Below are positions 38,236 to 51,900 of a stretch of DNA of 64,000 bases, piece after piece; the first letter of the stretch is position 1, and each line of letters starts with the position of its first letter. The DNA is taken from contig NC_052017.1 of assembly GCF_015832195.1 (NCBI RefSeq), forward strand, positions 10,740,790 through 10,804,789, given 5' to 3'. The notes under the pieces were generated by a model. That model was given only the letters and a program-made list of their open reading frames with translations. It did not search any database and was not told the origin of the DNA. A program made the position numbers and the translations under genes. This DNA comes from Motacilla alba alba (lineage: Eukaryota; Chordata; Aves; Passeriformes; Motacillidae).

Positions 38236-40900
38236 ATCTTAAATATGGTGAATTTGGGGTTATCTGTGAAAGCTTGGTCTATGATATATAAGAAATAGAA
38301 ATTAAAACAAAATGAGCAGAGCAACCACAACACTGCAAAACTGCAGCAATCCTTTCTCCATATACAGAGATGTGTAACTCACAAAATGCTCATTAAATCC
38401 CTCCTTCCTGTTTACTCCACAGCCTGGAGAACACTGATTGCTCCTTTACAAATCATTCCAGGAGTAAGAAAAAGACAGTTTCTGCAGTTTACATTATTTT
38501 TTTATAATTCCCAGAATAAAATCCACACAGTTCTTTCTCATCAGTGATCTCAGAAGAAAGTGGCCACCTTTGTACTTTCTCTACTTGCACAAAAAAACCA
38601 AAACCAAAACCAACCAAACAAAAAACCCCAAAAAACCTCCCCAAAACCAAAAAAACAAGCGAGGTGGGTGCAGGTCACTGATTGCTGTTGGTTCTTTGTA
38701 AAAAGTCTGAAATACTCACCATGAAATTCATGGAACAGCACCAGAAATATTTTTTAAATTGAAAGAAGATAAATATTCTTGGTGGAATATGTTAACCATC
38801 TATGTTAACCATCTTGCTGGTAGTGGTCATCACATCAACAAGCTGCAGAGTGCCCTGGCTTTGGATCTGCTGTGGTGACAAAGAGTGTCCTGTGACAGAG
38901 CAATGACAATTACAGACAGCTACTGGCAATTACAACATCTGAAACTGAGGGAAGAGCATGAGAAAAGGCATGGAGTTTAAAAATTGAGTGTAACATATTA
39001 ATATGAATGAACAACAAATCATGGTGGTGTTATTCTGCATTGGATTCTGGGATTACTCCCAGAACACTGTGTTTTTAAAATCTGGGTATTATCATAACAA
39101 GACAGAAATTTGTTAACCAACACATGGTTCATTTATTTCACTAATTATAAATTACTGAAACACATCTTTCCCCTCTTCCCCAGTATAGAAGATTCTTGTT
39201 CTTTTCCTTCTTATTTTATGTACATTTTTACTTTAAAATTGTGTTTTCTTCATATATTGTTTTCTTCAGATAAGCAAATATTGTTGCAGGTAAATATGAA
39301 ATCCTCTGCTGTAGAAGCTAGACGGCAATGCAGGCTTTATATAGAGAAATATTAAAAGCTCTATTTTGCTAACACAACCTGGTTTAATTTTCAACATACA
39401 GTTCTCCTGTCAATTCTCCTATCATTACCCTCATGCCTAAAGATATGCAGATGCTCAAATGTTTGCAGGGTTGGCTATTTAGTTATTAGTTAGCAGTTAA
39501 TTAATTCCACCAACTAATTAATAAAGGAGGCACCATTGCATTTCCTATTTCAGAATCCAGTGATGAAGGTTATTCTGTTAAAAGGATTCATGAGAACTGT
39601 CCTGGAAATTCCACATGCTTATCCTTGTTCCAGTGCAATAATTTTTTCCCAAAAGGAACTTCATCTTAGAGGTAAGGATAATTTTAGAATCATAAAATTT
39701 GGGGATGGAAAGATGTGGATGTGGAGAAGACAGAAAGCCTTACTTTTATTTTCTTCAGGCTAGAAAGAATCCTTTTTAATTTCAGAAAAAAAGTTATTTC
39801 TGTAGAATAAGAGTCAATAGAAAGATAAACAAGAGATAAATACAGGTTTATAAAGAATTGCAACCATTCCAAGACTACGCTGACTGCAGAGGATCTCTGC
39901 CCAGAGGATCTGCAGTTTGGACTAAGTATCTAATTCTTTATCAAACAGCACTAACTTGTTTCCCTATCAAGATCTTATGGCTGCAAATTCTACAGCTTTT
40001 AGCTGTGTTCATTTCTCAGCCACTTTAAATTTGCAGAGGATTAATTTAATTGACTGTTTCATTAGCCTTATGGTACAGGAAAGGATAAAAAGTAATCCCT
40101 AACTGCCAAAAGATCATTGCAATATAAAATGCATTTGCATTTAAATAAATGTATATTATAAACACATTAGTATATTCATGATGTTAAGAAGAGATTTAGT
40201 ATCAAGACCCCTGTTCATACAGCATTTAGTATCTCCCTGTTATTCCCCGTGGTTCACCCACCTTTACTGATCAATGGCAAAGGGCTGCAGTGCTTAGCTG
40301 AGATATTCTAAACTGCAGAGCAGGGGTTGGTGAGCAGCATCTGCTCTCTTGCTTTGCAGGGGAATGTAGAAGCTGACTTAACTTCCTGTGTAAAGTTCTC
40401 ATTTGCAGATGTTCATATCTCAAAAGCTAGAAGAGCCAATTATTAAAATATTAAGCAGTACTTCCATGAGTCAGTCAGTAGCTTCAGAAGTTGCTGAAAT
40501 ATGTTCATTTGTCTAGACTACATCAAAGTCATAAAGTCATTTTTTTAGAAGACTGATATGTGTGACAATTGCATATAGTTCCTCAGATTCTCTTTTCAGA
40601 TTGAAAATTGCTCAGTGGTTCAAAAGAAAGATTAAAAAAACAACTGAAGTATAAGGGGATAAATTAAGATTCTGTGTAAAGATTCCTACTGCATTTAGTG
40701 GGTTTTGAAGAAGCATACATTTCAAATGACTTGCTAAACATTCTGTCTGCCAAAAGTAATAAAATAATAATTTACACTGGTGAAATATCTTTCATCAAAG
40801 AGCTACAGAATGTGCTGTAAGGCTGGCAGTAAACTTATTTTGACTTGAAAGAAATCAAGATACAAAGAGGTTTAGGCCCAAATATCTGTTGCTGTTACAG
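38236..40900. other. AT-rich stretch with homeobox-core cluster
   Basis: No gene recognised. An A-rich (CAAAA)n-like tract lies at about 38589-38656, and a cluster of homeodomain cores at 39497-39522 (TTAATTAATT, then TAATTAAT 9 bp later) is noted as possible regulatory sequence. Confidence 0.4.
38589..38656. repeat. A-rich (CAAAA)n-type low-complexity tract
   Basis: About 70 bp of A runs punctuated by CC, with no C-rich periodicity strong enough to call a clean microsatellite. Confidence 0.75.
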
Positions 40901-41084
40901 ATATGATGCTATTCTCTGGCAAGGTGCGAGAGGCAGACCCTCTTTACACTGCCAGGAAATGACAGGCTTTTCCTTCTAACTGGTACTTTGTATGGGTGGA
41001 CAAGACATGCTATCCTCTTGGTGTGGGTGATCTGCTCTGGCAGGTCTGGGTGCCTCTGGGCAGCACCACAGCCTTCTCCTTGGC

Positions 41085-41560
41085 CATGATGCCTGGTGAA
41101 GGCTGACCTAGAGCAGAGACTATATGGAGTTAAAGAATAAAGTAGGGATTTATTAGAAGGCCTCAATGAACGCACCTTGGGCAGTAGAAGAGCCCAGCCA
41201 GGGCTACATCAAAGATGAATCAAAATTATCACAAAATGAATGATTGGTCACAAGGTCTCTCACTTTTATACGTTCTGGTCTATTTGCATATTGGAGTTAA
41301 TTGTCCAATTACAGCTTTAGCCCATGAAGTCCCATTCTTCTTGTTTTTCTCTTGTCAGTCCACATTGTTTATCAGGCTCTTGGGCCTGAAATTTGGATCA
41401 GTTGTCCTTTGTCCCAGCTAGAGAAGGAATTCTTTTGTCTACCTAGTCTGTGAAGAGAGCTTATTATCCCTTAATATGAAACTCAGAACTACAAACTAAA
41501 GCAGTACAGAATTTGAAAAATATAAAAGCTAAAACCTGAGGCATCAGCCATACCCAGGCA
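41085..41560 (-). mobile_element. Solo-type LTR of an avian ERVL-like retroelement, minus orientation
   Basis: Read on the minus strand it has LTR architecture in order: an upstream block, an octamer ATGCAAAT (41289-41282), a TATAAAAG box (41270-41263), GTGACCAA, a poly-A signal AATAAA (41154-41149) and a U5-like ACTCCATATAGTCTCT. The same series in the same spacing occurs in 41690-42126 on the plus strand. The two are clearly homologous but substantially diverged. Family name is inferred. No coding domain, primer-binding site or target duplication was recognised. The exact ends are uncertain, and GC-richer sequence down to about 40915 may belong to the element. Confidence 0.7.
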
Positions 41561-41689
41561 CAAGTTATGGATCTCCAGCCAGCTTTCCCACCTGGGAAAC
41601 AAAGGAAAAGCTGCTGCTCACGTGCAAGATGTGTAGCGTCACCAAGGGAACCTCCAGATGGGAGTTCAAACTCAAAAACATCACATTTA

Positions 41690-42126
41690 CTCCTTTGATA
41701 CCTTGGTTTCAAGTTTTTCTGTTCTGTTTTGGTGTGTAGGTTTTAGATTTATATTAAGTGTTACTAGGATCTTTTCACAGGGTGGTGAAGACAAAACAAT
41801 CCTATTCTAGCTGGGGGCTCAAGGACAATCTCTTCAAACTGCAGGCCCAAAGCATAAACAACGTGAAAGGAGGAGAGCAGGCAAGTAAGCAAGGAGGATG
41901 AAACTTCATAATTTGAAGTTATTAATTAGGCAGCTAACTCCTATATGCAAATGGACTAAAACTTATAAAAATGTGAGATCTCGTGACCAAGCCCTTTTTT
42001 GCTTCCATCTTGGAGCTATCTGGGCAGAGCCACAACTGTGGCTCGTACTGCCAGGGTAGGGCCTTTGAAAGCACTTCAATAAATATGCATTTTATTCCTC
42101 TTAACTCCATCTAGCCTCTCTTCCAG
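41690..42126 (+). mobile_element. Second LTR of the same family, plus orientation
   Basis: Octamer ATGCAAAT (41945-41952), TATAAAA (41964-41970), CTCGTGACCAAG, the poly-A signal AATAAA (42078-42083), then TTAACTCCATCTAGCCTCT. Homology to the minus-strand LTR also covers the upstream part, for example CTTTTCACAG, AGACAAAA and TCTAGCTGGG. The GC-rich sequence that follows (42127-42310) could be retroelement leader, but no primer-binding site or protein remnant was recognised. The two LTRs face away from each other, 5' ends together. Confidence 0.7.
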
Positions 42127-42759
42127 CTCCTTAAGGGATCCCCGTGATGGATTAGCAGCACTCTAGGGCACGGAAGAGAGCTTCCACCCCATTGGGGCAG
42201 CACAGGACATGGTCCCAGGAGCTTTCCTGTAGCAAGGCCCAGCAGTGAGGAGCAGTGAGACACCCTGCAAGGCTCTGGGGATCCAGCTCCGCTTGTGTCA
42301 GATGAAATGACCCCTCACCAAGTCTTCCAAAGCCGAGAAAAAGGAAAACTTTGGCTTTTACTTAAAACAGAGATTTCTTTTGGTGAACTCTAGCTTGAAA
42401 CAAATCCAAAATCGGCCTTGCTTTTGCAACATTCCTGAATGCACCTACTGTGTCAAAGAGTGGTTTAACATAAGAGGTGGGGAGATGTTCAGGTTTACAA
42501 TGAGGGGAGGAACCAGCAACACTGTACAGTGAAACTTAATGTCAAGGGAACACTAAAGTCCAATTAAGTACAGCTTCAAGGTTTAAAATTAGGAGTAAAC
42601 CCTCATGTTTAGGAAACTTAGTTTAATTTTCTGAGAAAAGTAAATTTACTTCAAGCTGTGAATATGAAGGATGTCTGAAAATCAAGCCTTTGCTGCTGTC
42701 AAAATATATCAGTGCTTTTCTATAAAGCTCTGAGCTTATGAATTAAAAGCAGCAAACGC

Positions 42760-42815
<56 letters not shown>

Positions 42816-43700
42816 GAACCCAGAACTTCAACCCTGGCCTTGATTAAAATACCTTTATCTAATTTTTATGGAACCTGAGTATTCCAGATGAAGATGGCTT
42901 TACAATTTTACTGGCACTATAGTATTTTTCCCCCCCACTATATTTTGTCTATTCAGGTCAAAATGCATTTATTTGCAAATGCTGGCCTAACATGCTTCTT
43001 AAATAATGTGAATCTTATAAATAAACTGAAAACATAATTGGAGGCATTACAGGAATAAAACACGAATGCAAGTAGCTCTCTGAATTTCCCTGTGCAGAAT
43101 TAGCAAGACATAATCTATTCAAATTTTACTCCCAGGCTGGCTTTTTTTGCTGCTTGTTATTGTTATTTTTCAACTACTTTTTTGCAAGTCATGAGAATAC
43201 TGGATTTTTTACCCAGTTGTCCAAAAACTCTGATGCATTACCCTTATGGGAATCCTGGTGGTGCTTTGTAATGGAAGAGAAAACAAGAATCAGGGAGAGA
43301 AAAATCAATTTAGCCACCAAACATAAGGGTCACAGCCAAATTAGTTTCACCACTGATGGCAAGATACTATGATTCAAAAGGGAAGCCAAATAAAGTAAGA
43401 AAAATGTAATAGTCAGCAATGTTTTAAAACATCTGGAAATAACATGGGCCATGACACAGCACCAGTGCGTTGCATGAGCACTACAGGCACTCTCTTTTTC
43501 TATCACAGCTTCACATTCCTTTCAGAAAATAGACTGAATGTTTAAAGACCTAAGTGCAAGGGAAATATGTCACACAGCAAGACATCTGCCAGCTTTGTGT
43601 TTCCTAGCATTACCAGAGTAGAGGACATGATTTGTGATACAGCAGAACGAGAGAAGAGGCCAAAAAGAACATGACCACAGCAACGAGACATCATTTATTC
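42127..43700. other. Non-coding stretch with a (CA)n microsatellite
   Basis: GC-rich for the first 180 bp after the LTR, then AT-rich. No gene recognised. Confidence 0.4.
42759..42810. repeat. (CA)n microsatellite, about 26 units
   Basis: An uninterrupted CA dinucleotide tract of 52 bp, expected to be length-polymorphic. Confidence 0.97.
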
Positions 43701-44190
43701 ATATTTTTACTGCCAGAAGTAAATAAAGTTATGCTTGCAATTATTGCAGCATATGTGGAACTAGGAGGAAAACTGCTGAAGCTTTATTGTCCAGATAGTG
43801 CTGAAAGGTAGTTAATTTATACACAGACGCACGGAAGAAACAGTACCCATTATCACTGCCGTCCACTCTAACACATTCCATCTTCAGCCAGGTTTAATTT
43901 AACAACAAGAGCTTCAATCTGCCACTGCTGCAGTCTCTCCCTCCTGCACTTCACAGCCTCTTTTATGTGTCTGGAGAGAGAAGGAGGCGCTGTAATTAGC
44001 TGCTGATATTAACAGGCTTTCTTTTTCATTATGAAGTTGGAAATAAATGGTCACATTACTGAGCAGGTTGCTGGATACTCATCGTAATTTTTTTGGAGTT
44101 ATTTAAACTGGGCCTGAGCACTCTTGTTTCTGAGCTGCTTTCTTGCCTTTGTGTAATGGAGCTTTTCATTCTGTATCAAAGCATATTTGG
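43700..44190. promoter_or_regulatory. Enhancer-like block with homeodomain cores
   Basis: Contains TGTAATTAGCTGC with TAATTAGC at 43993-44000, GATATTAACAGG, TTTAATTTAACAA and ATCGTAATTTTTTTGG, plus scattered surviving CpGs (43825-43865, 43987, 44082). It has no open frame. Homeodomain core density in a balanced, non-repetitive block is typical of conserved neural or craniofacial enhancers. This is an inference from motifs only. Confidence 0.3.
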
Positions 44191-44958
44191 GTCCCAGTTC
44201 TGTTTATGTTAGCAGCATGGCTTCATCCAGTGAGATTACCATCTCTAACATGAGAACATGAAGAGAAGCAGACAGCACAGCAGCACAGTGATGTGTACAG
44301 ATATTTTCTTCAGCAATTTATAAATCTGCATCTTAAACAGTTAGGGGTTTTTGCCTATTATTATGTCTAGTACAAAATCAGATAAAGCTTCCTAGAAAGC
44401 AGGACTTTCTCAGAAGTGTGTGGCAGCAGTTTCATAAAAGTCTCATACTGCCATTGCTTTTCACAGTACTTGTAGGAACTTAATTTTCTTCAGCTACAAT
44501 CTCCAAGTTGTCTGAAACTGTCCAGAGGGCTAAAAAATTATTGGACAGGTCAGGAATACAGGGAAAGGTGGAAGGTGAGCAGAGGAATGAGTTTAATGGT
44601 AGAGAGCTCACTTTGATGCTCAAAACATTTCAGAAAGCCTCACACTTGACTGAGTTTCAAAAGTCTCAACAGCCAGAGTCTCACATCATGGACAGATTTT
44701 TGTCAAATGTATGTAACAGTCAAAGGAGAAGCTCCACCAAAGGTAAAAAGTCTCCTTTACCGTACAATATCATCTTTTCCTGAATTTTCATGAAACACTT
44801 GCCATTGCTCTCCTCCTAACAATTGTACCAGCACATTTTTCATCAAGGGTTTTTTTTATTTTTTCTGTCTTTACATTTTTTATTTAGAGAGTGAGAAAAC
44901 TGTTAAGGTTTAAACCACAAAAAAAATGTTTTAGTAGCATTAAATGAAACCCAAATCT

Positions 44959-45938
44959 TAGAATTGTAGAATCATAAAATGATTTGGGTTGGAAGGGACC
45001 CTAGAGATCATCTCTTTTCATCTCCCCTGCCATGGGCAGAGACACCTTCCACTAGACCAGGTTGCTCAGAGCCCCGTCCAGCCTGGCCTTGAACAGTGCC
45101 AGGGGTAGGGCAGCTACAGCTTCTCCAGGCAATCTGTGCCAGTGGCTCAACTCCCTCACAGTAAAAGATTTCTTTCTAAAATCTCATTTAAACCTAGCCT
45201 TTCAGTTTAAAAAACACCTGCCCTTCACATATTACTGCTTGCCCTTGTCTGAAGTTCTTCTCCAGCTTTCTTGCAGCTTCATTTAGGTACCTGAAGGCTC
45301 TATAAGTTTTCCCTAGAGCCTTCTCTCCTCCAGGCTGAACAGTCCCAGCTGTCCCAGCCTGTCTTCATAGGAGAGGTGTTGTAGCTCTCTGCTATCTTTG
45401 TGGCCCTCTCTGGACTCGCTTCTGTTGAACATTCTTCTTATGCTGGGGTTCTCCAGGTTTGTACACAGAACTGAGGTGGGATCTCACCAGAGTGGAGTAG
45501 AGGGAGAATTCCCTTCCTCATCCTGCTGCCCACAGTGATTTGGACATAGTCCAGGACACATTTGGCTTTCTAGCTGCAAGTGCACAAGGCCTGTTGATCT
45601 TCATGTTTATCAATTCCCCCAAGCCCTTCTCCTCTGAGGGAAGGCTGCTCTCAATCTCTCGGCCCAGCCTGTATTTTCTCTTGGGGTCACCCCAACACAG
45701 GTACAGGACCTTGCACTTGGCCATGTTGAACTCCAAGAGGTTCACATGTGCCACCTCTCCAGCCAGTCCAGGTCCCTCTGGATGGCATTCCTTCCATCCA
45801 GAGTGCTGACTGAACCTCTCAGCTTGGTGTCCTTGTCAAACTTGCTGAGGTTGAACTTAATCCCACTGTCTATGTTGTTGACAAAGATGTTAAACAGTGC
45901 CAGTCCCATCAGAGACTGGGAGAAAGACATAAGCACTT
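44959..45938 (-). mobile_element. CR1 LINE, about 980 bp, with broken reverse transcriptase C-terminus
   Basis: The 3' end is at the low coordinate (TAGAATCATAAAATGATTTGGGTTGG), followed leftwards-to-right by the usual CR1 3' sequence. The upper part encodes the end of the RT: a VNNIDSGIKFNLSKF stretch, then a segment matching the family's AKCKVLxL and CALAARKxN blocks. The normally invariant F-x-D-D catalytic motif C reads F-D-K-D, so the polymerase is dead. The frame shifts near 45745, where RDLDWLERW continues in a different frame as AHVNLLEFNMAKCK. The element is truncated at its 5' end before RT motifs A and B. Confidence 0.95.
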
Positions 45939-45939
45939 A

Positions 45940-48900
45940 ATCTAAAACATATCTTGATGCTCATATTTGATTATAGTCAGTATCTGGGGAAGCTTCTTTC
46001 CAATTCTGTTGGACGATAAGCACTGTAATCTTTCAGGCTGAGTCTCAGTAGTGGCAACCTTAAGGACAACATTAACTGACTTAATGGATCCTTGCATTTG
46101 TTTCAACATATATGTTCTTCTAACCCACTTTACTCTTGTCTAAATTAAACTCAAACTCTCTTGTTCATATTGTAAGTATTTTATCCAGATATCTGCTCAT
46201 CTTAAGACCTCAATAAGTAATACCTGACGGAGCAGCTTCCCCTGCAAACTGTTCATGAAGCTGCAGACTGTCAGGGCAGTTCTGCTTCCTTTTGCCAGCC
46301 AATCAGTGGAATCTCTCCATATTTCAGCTTGTTCCTGGTTTAGAGATGTGGGAGTGGCAGCAAAAACTTGAGTTTGCTACAACCATAGAATAACACTATC
46401 TACAGAAATTTTTAATAGACTGAGTCCCTGTACATCCTTGCTTTTTCAATAAATGATAGACATCTTTTCAAACCCCAATTTTTATCCTTAGTTATACAGC
46501 AGTACTCCAACTGATGATATCATCTACCCTTTCTTAGAGCATATTTTCTGTGCTAGAATGAAGAGTAAGTTTAAAATTGAAGATCCTTATTTTGCATAAT
46601 TATATGTAAAGGCAGGAAATGTATTTCTATCATTTATTGAAGCTTTTTACAAGAATTCATCCCTGAATTCTGAACGAAAGTACATTTTATATGTATAGAA
46701 AATACCAGCAGTAGCAGTCAAGAATAGCTATGGTAACAAGTCTAAGAGATTTTGACTCATATCATAGTCAGTGAATAAAATCTCTTTATATGAAATATCC
46801 CCGAAGACTTTTTCTGAGCAAAATTATACAACTGTTTTTCCCAGAGTGTGATGGTATATCACATAGATGACAAGACCCAGAAAACTGGTACACTGCTGAG
46901 GGCTCTTTTCACAACACATGCTTAGCAATGTGGATGCACACAGAGTCTAAATTCACTCCATGTCTAACAAAAGGTGTTGCTCTATTTAAAGGAAATTAAT
47001 TTTCTAAGTAATCTTCCTTTAGAAGTTTTAGAAGAAAATCCTGAAAAAGAAATTAAAAAAAACTGCAGAAGGTGCCACCAAAGAGTTTCTTTAAAACTGG
47101 GATCAAAATATTGAACAGTATGTTTATTTTACAAGCATGGCCAAGAGTAAATGTTAAGGAAAGTGTCCTGTCTGACCATCTGGGAGCAGCTCTGACAGTC
47201 ACACTCTCACCCCCTCGAGCTAAAACTGAGGTTCCTTTGCAGCCATGCCCGCACTCTCTTGCAGTTTGACAAGGTTTTCTTACTGGCTCAACTCCAGGTT
47301 TTCCATAGCAGAGTTTTAGCTGTCTAGATCCTTAAAATGGTGCATCCACCGAGTAACAGCTCGAGCTGGTGCTTCTGAAGAGGAAACTGAACACAGGAAC
47401 CCCTGGAATTTTGTACCCTTACAGTCTAAATATGTGAAAGTCTGTGTTTCCCAGCTCCTGCTGCATCTCTGGGTGTCCCTCACCTGGCTGGCCAGGGGTC
47501 CTTTGTTGTGCAAGGGACAGCTGTTCATGGCCTCTTGCCTTGGGCTCTGCCACCCAGAGCTCAACCTGCAGCTCCACAGCAGCTGCACATTGGGGTACCT
47601 GCACCGAGAGCATTCCTCAACACAGATCCTCAGTACTGCAGCATCAGTGCACCTCTGCAGGATGGTTCTCATTCTCACATCATTGCTGTAATTCAGAACA
47701 GTGAGGAAAAAAATTGTGTGTGACATTATTATTTACAGTTTGGACTCCAAAGTCATCTACTCCAGGGTTCAACAGGGACACAACTCACTGTTGAAATGTC
47801 TATAGTTATTATTATTAAGTAAGCTAATGAGGAATTTTATAACAATAAAGCGATTATAGTTTTTTATCATGAGACTTTGTGAAAAGAGTTTCATCAGAAG
47901 TTAAAAAAACTTTTTGTTACATTCAGATAATGTTTCAAAGAGTGAAAAATCTGTACTTTCACTGACAGCTGTACTTGTGCTTTACTGGCTACTTAAACAC
48001 TACCATGTTTGTAATCAGGTTGCTTTGACTTCTGATAAATCTCAAACTAATGATAAAGCTAATGGCAGCCTACACATATGGCTGTGTCTCTCTACATTTC
48101 ACATTGTCCTGACTTATTTCCTTGGGGATTTGCAACTTCAACCACTCAAGTCTCTGCAACAGATTTGTCTTAAAAAGAAATAAGCATCACATACTCCTCT
48201 TTCTATCCAATGTCAGAAAATGAGAACTTGCTAGGAACAATTATTTTAACCCAAGGCTTGCTTTTAGTAGGAGATGTAGCAACACTGTGACTGTCTTACT
48301 TAAGTTGCATTTACAGAGCCCTAATGTATGTTGGATGTTCCCATGATTTGTGCTGTGATATGAGTAGCCCAGGAGGGAATTAGTCAGATACATTCTGAGT
48401 TTTTCTCTTGCTTAGAAGGGGAGCTGTCCTAGTGTGCCATCTGCAAAATATACCTCTGTTCCCTGTTTCTGAACATGACTGCCAAATGATTCTCTTTTGT
48501 GCAAGAGAAGCCTTCATTTGCTCCTAGTTCCCAATCCAACAGAGATCACTCTGGGATCACTAATATGATCCCTTAAGGTCACATGAGCAATTAGCAGAAA
48601 CAGAAACATTGTTCAGCCAGATAAGTCCAGACTGCATTTTGAATGCATCATTCACACTCTCAATTTTCACAGCTTTCTGCCCCATCTAAACACCAAAAAG
48701 CAAGGTATCTTATCACCAAAAATGCTTAAAAAAAGTCCTACTTGGAAAGATTTCATTCTGTTTTAATTCTAAAGTCTTCCATTGGAAAATGTTCCCGTGG
48801 GTCAGTTTAAATTCATTGCACTTTTCTGCTACATCTTGTAGCAAGAGGAAAGTTTACTTACTTAGGTTCCCTCCATCAGACTTCAGCCCTTTTCCATTTC

Positions 48901-51900
48901 TCTGAATTTTATGATATTCTGGATGAATTTATTGCTGCAGCTTTCTGCTTAGAGATTCTTCCAGAAAATCAAAGGACTTCTCTTTTTTCTTCTTCCATCT
49001 GTAGCCACGCAGAGGGAACTTAATAGGGAGGTTTCAGTCTAATTCTGGTCCTCAATGATATCATAGCTCTTTGCATAGCTCTGTTGGGTGGCACCCACAG
49101 GATCTCCAGATGCTCTCAGGGAGTGCTGTCTAGCTGGGGATACTCTGTTGATACCTTCTTTTGAACATCCCTTCTATTTTTTTCTTCATTTGTTGTTGTG
49201 CATTTTTGTATCAATTTTTCGTTCTGACCCCCACTTCCTTTTCCGGGGCTCTTCATTATTCAATATGTTTTTATTGAACCCTTTTTTATATATTCTTCAA
49301 TAATGATACTTAGAAGAAGAATATCAGAACTGGGCAGGCACACAGCAACACCTTCTCAATGCTGCTCCCACCAGACTGAGTCTTGGTTAGACCCTGAGCC
49401 AATATTACATTTCATATTCTTCCATCTCAGTTACAAAAGTGAACAATATACAATCTGCCTTTGAATTCCAGGAGGAAAAAAATCCGAGCAAACAAACAAA
49501 CATACACAAAAAACTCAGCCATGTGGTGGATTTAACGTGCTTTGATGTATCACCATGTAGATACTTCTACATTTATTTAAAACTCAACAGCACATAATAG
49601 TCCTCAATTTCTGCTACTGACCTCATTAAAATTTGAGGGAATCAAATTCCCTTAAAAAGATCTCTGGGAAATTCTGTCCTTGAAGCTACAACTTATCCCT
49701 TTTCTCCAAATTGTCTGCTGCATTACACAATTATTTGCTTTGGTTATGTATAGACCCAGCCACATCTCCAGACCTGCCATGGTAGGGTTTCATCTCCATA
49801 TGGACAGAGCCACACCAAGGTAGATACACTCTGATAAGTCAAAAAGGTCTGATAGGACAAGCTGAAAATGTGTCAGAGCTCAGACACAGGAACAGCAATT
49901 GCCTCATATTTGGGCAGTTTAAGAAGATATTTCTCTTTCCTTTATCTTCTGAAGACAGGAACAGAAAGAGTTCATTCTTATTTTCCAGCTTCCAGTTACA
50001 TGTTACTTTCAGTGAAGCATTGAGGAGTTTTGCCAGAAAGCAACGTTTAGTATGTTGTAGGAGAGGCTGACTGGCTTACAGGACATAAAAGTAACCTGTG
50101 ACATATATTTCAGTTCCATCCTGTTGTCTTCTAATTTCTGCATCCAATGCCAGGACAAGAAGAAAGTGTGTCTAGCAGAGAGTGGATCAGCAACCCCTTT
50201 TGGCAGCAATATACCTCAGATGTGAAATGGAACTACATACTAAATTTACACGTATGCATTTCAGTGAGCAGAGCTGTGTTTGAGTAATAGATGGCAGCAT
50301 TTGGTATTAGCTCCTCACATGCATCACACAGTGAAAATCATGTTCTATTTTTTTTTTTTTTTTTTTTGCATAACAGATAGAGTATAAAGCCTCCTATTCA
50401 AAACATTGATCAAATTATAGCCATAAATAAAACTATGAGTTCAAAGTAAAGAGGAATTTGTGCCAGTGATGGATTTTGTCTGGGAGATAGATTTATCACA
50501 TAGAATTTGATCGTACCAAATCCTTAACAGTAAAATAAGTAGTTCAGACTTATCACTCAGTATTAAAAAAATAATCTGGATTTCACTATTCTACATGTGC
50601 AAGTTTTCTTTGCCTCTATGGAGCTACATATTTGAGTTAAATGTCAGGGAAAATCACCAGTACAAATATAAAATGTGTCAGTGTGAATCATATCACTAAA
50701 TTTATGTAGTAATTGACACTGGCACAAACTTCATCTCATTCTTGTATGACCCAGTCTATTTTGGGCAGTCATTTCTTCCACCCAGTTTCCTGAGAATTAT
50801 GTATGTATTTACTCCCTTAACTGTCACCTGTAAGACTTCTGGGATTCTTTGGCCAATTTCAGCCGAACTTAATAGGCAGAAATTTCAAAGATATTCTATA
50901 CCTACATATTCTATGGAAAAGGTGGCCACTACTGCTCAAAGGCTTTACTACTGTGCTAGCAAGCAAAAGGGCAGCAATATGAGCCTTTTATTGCACAGCA
51001 GAGTACATTTTTGACCATGAGTAACAGACCCAGAGGAAATCAAATTTTTGCTATGTTTGATGTTTGCACAGTGCATTAAAACCAACAAGGATTACCTGTG
51101 TCACATGGTGGGCTCCTATATCGAAGTTCTACCATCACACTTCAACACTTCAATTTTCCATGTTTTTATTGGTGCTTGTTATAGAATCTTCATTTATAAT
51201 TATCACATAAAAAAAAGTTAGATGCCTGTGTTATAGCACTACTTTTATTCTTTAATAAAATCTGATTATCTTGTTAAATGCTTATTCATGCATTCAGTTT
51301 AAAATGATAATATTGAATGCTTGTTTTTGAAATGCCTTTTCATTAATACAACCAATCCAATACAATTTGTTCTGCTGCCCACAGACTTATTTCTGTATGT
51401 GTCTTTCTCAACCAATTTTAAGTAGAGATAATGTGCAGTAGGGCAGGAAAGATATAAGCTAGGTTCTGATTTTAGGGAAACACATCCAAATTTTTCTAAG
51501 GAAAAGGATTCATGAAAATTGTCTTGTTTTTATAGACAACATTATGAACCTATGTATTGGGTCATTTATAAAATCCATTGCTGTTGGGGATCAGTTAATT
51601 GGAGTCTGAGATGTCCAAAATCAAATTGGGTGCATTTAACTGATTTTGGAAGTCTGCATGATTACAGGTTTATGTTTGTCCTGATGTACAGATGTCCAGA
51701 TTTTAGGAAGAAATAATTCTTGTTTATGGCCCATGCAATTTTATTGTAGAGAGGAAATTCACTCGGGTGAAAAAAAGATCAATTAATACAGTAGTCAAAG
51801 AATGTCATGATCTAAGGAATCCCTTTGTTAATTTCACTCATGGCTCCCCATGAGTTTTCTGCCTTTTTCATGGTTGTACAACCCTAAAGACTTCTTGGTG

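Noticed and set aside
39684..39725. Possible CR1 tail (TTAGAATCATAAAATTTGGGGATGG)
   Set aside because: The start resembles a CR1 3' end, but the sequence diverges at once and lacks the following conserved blocks.
47316..47726. 136-codon minus-strand frame
   Set aside because: No recognised domain, no promoter or splice signals, and competing open frames on the other strand in the same GC-richer patch.
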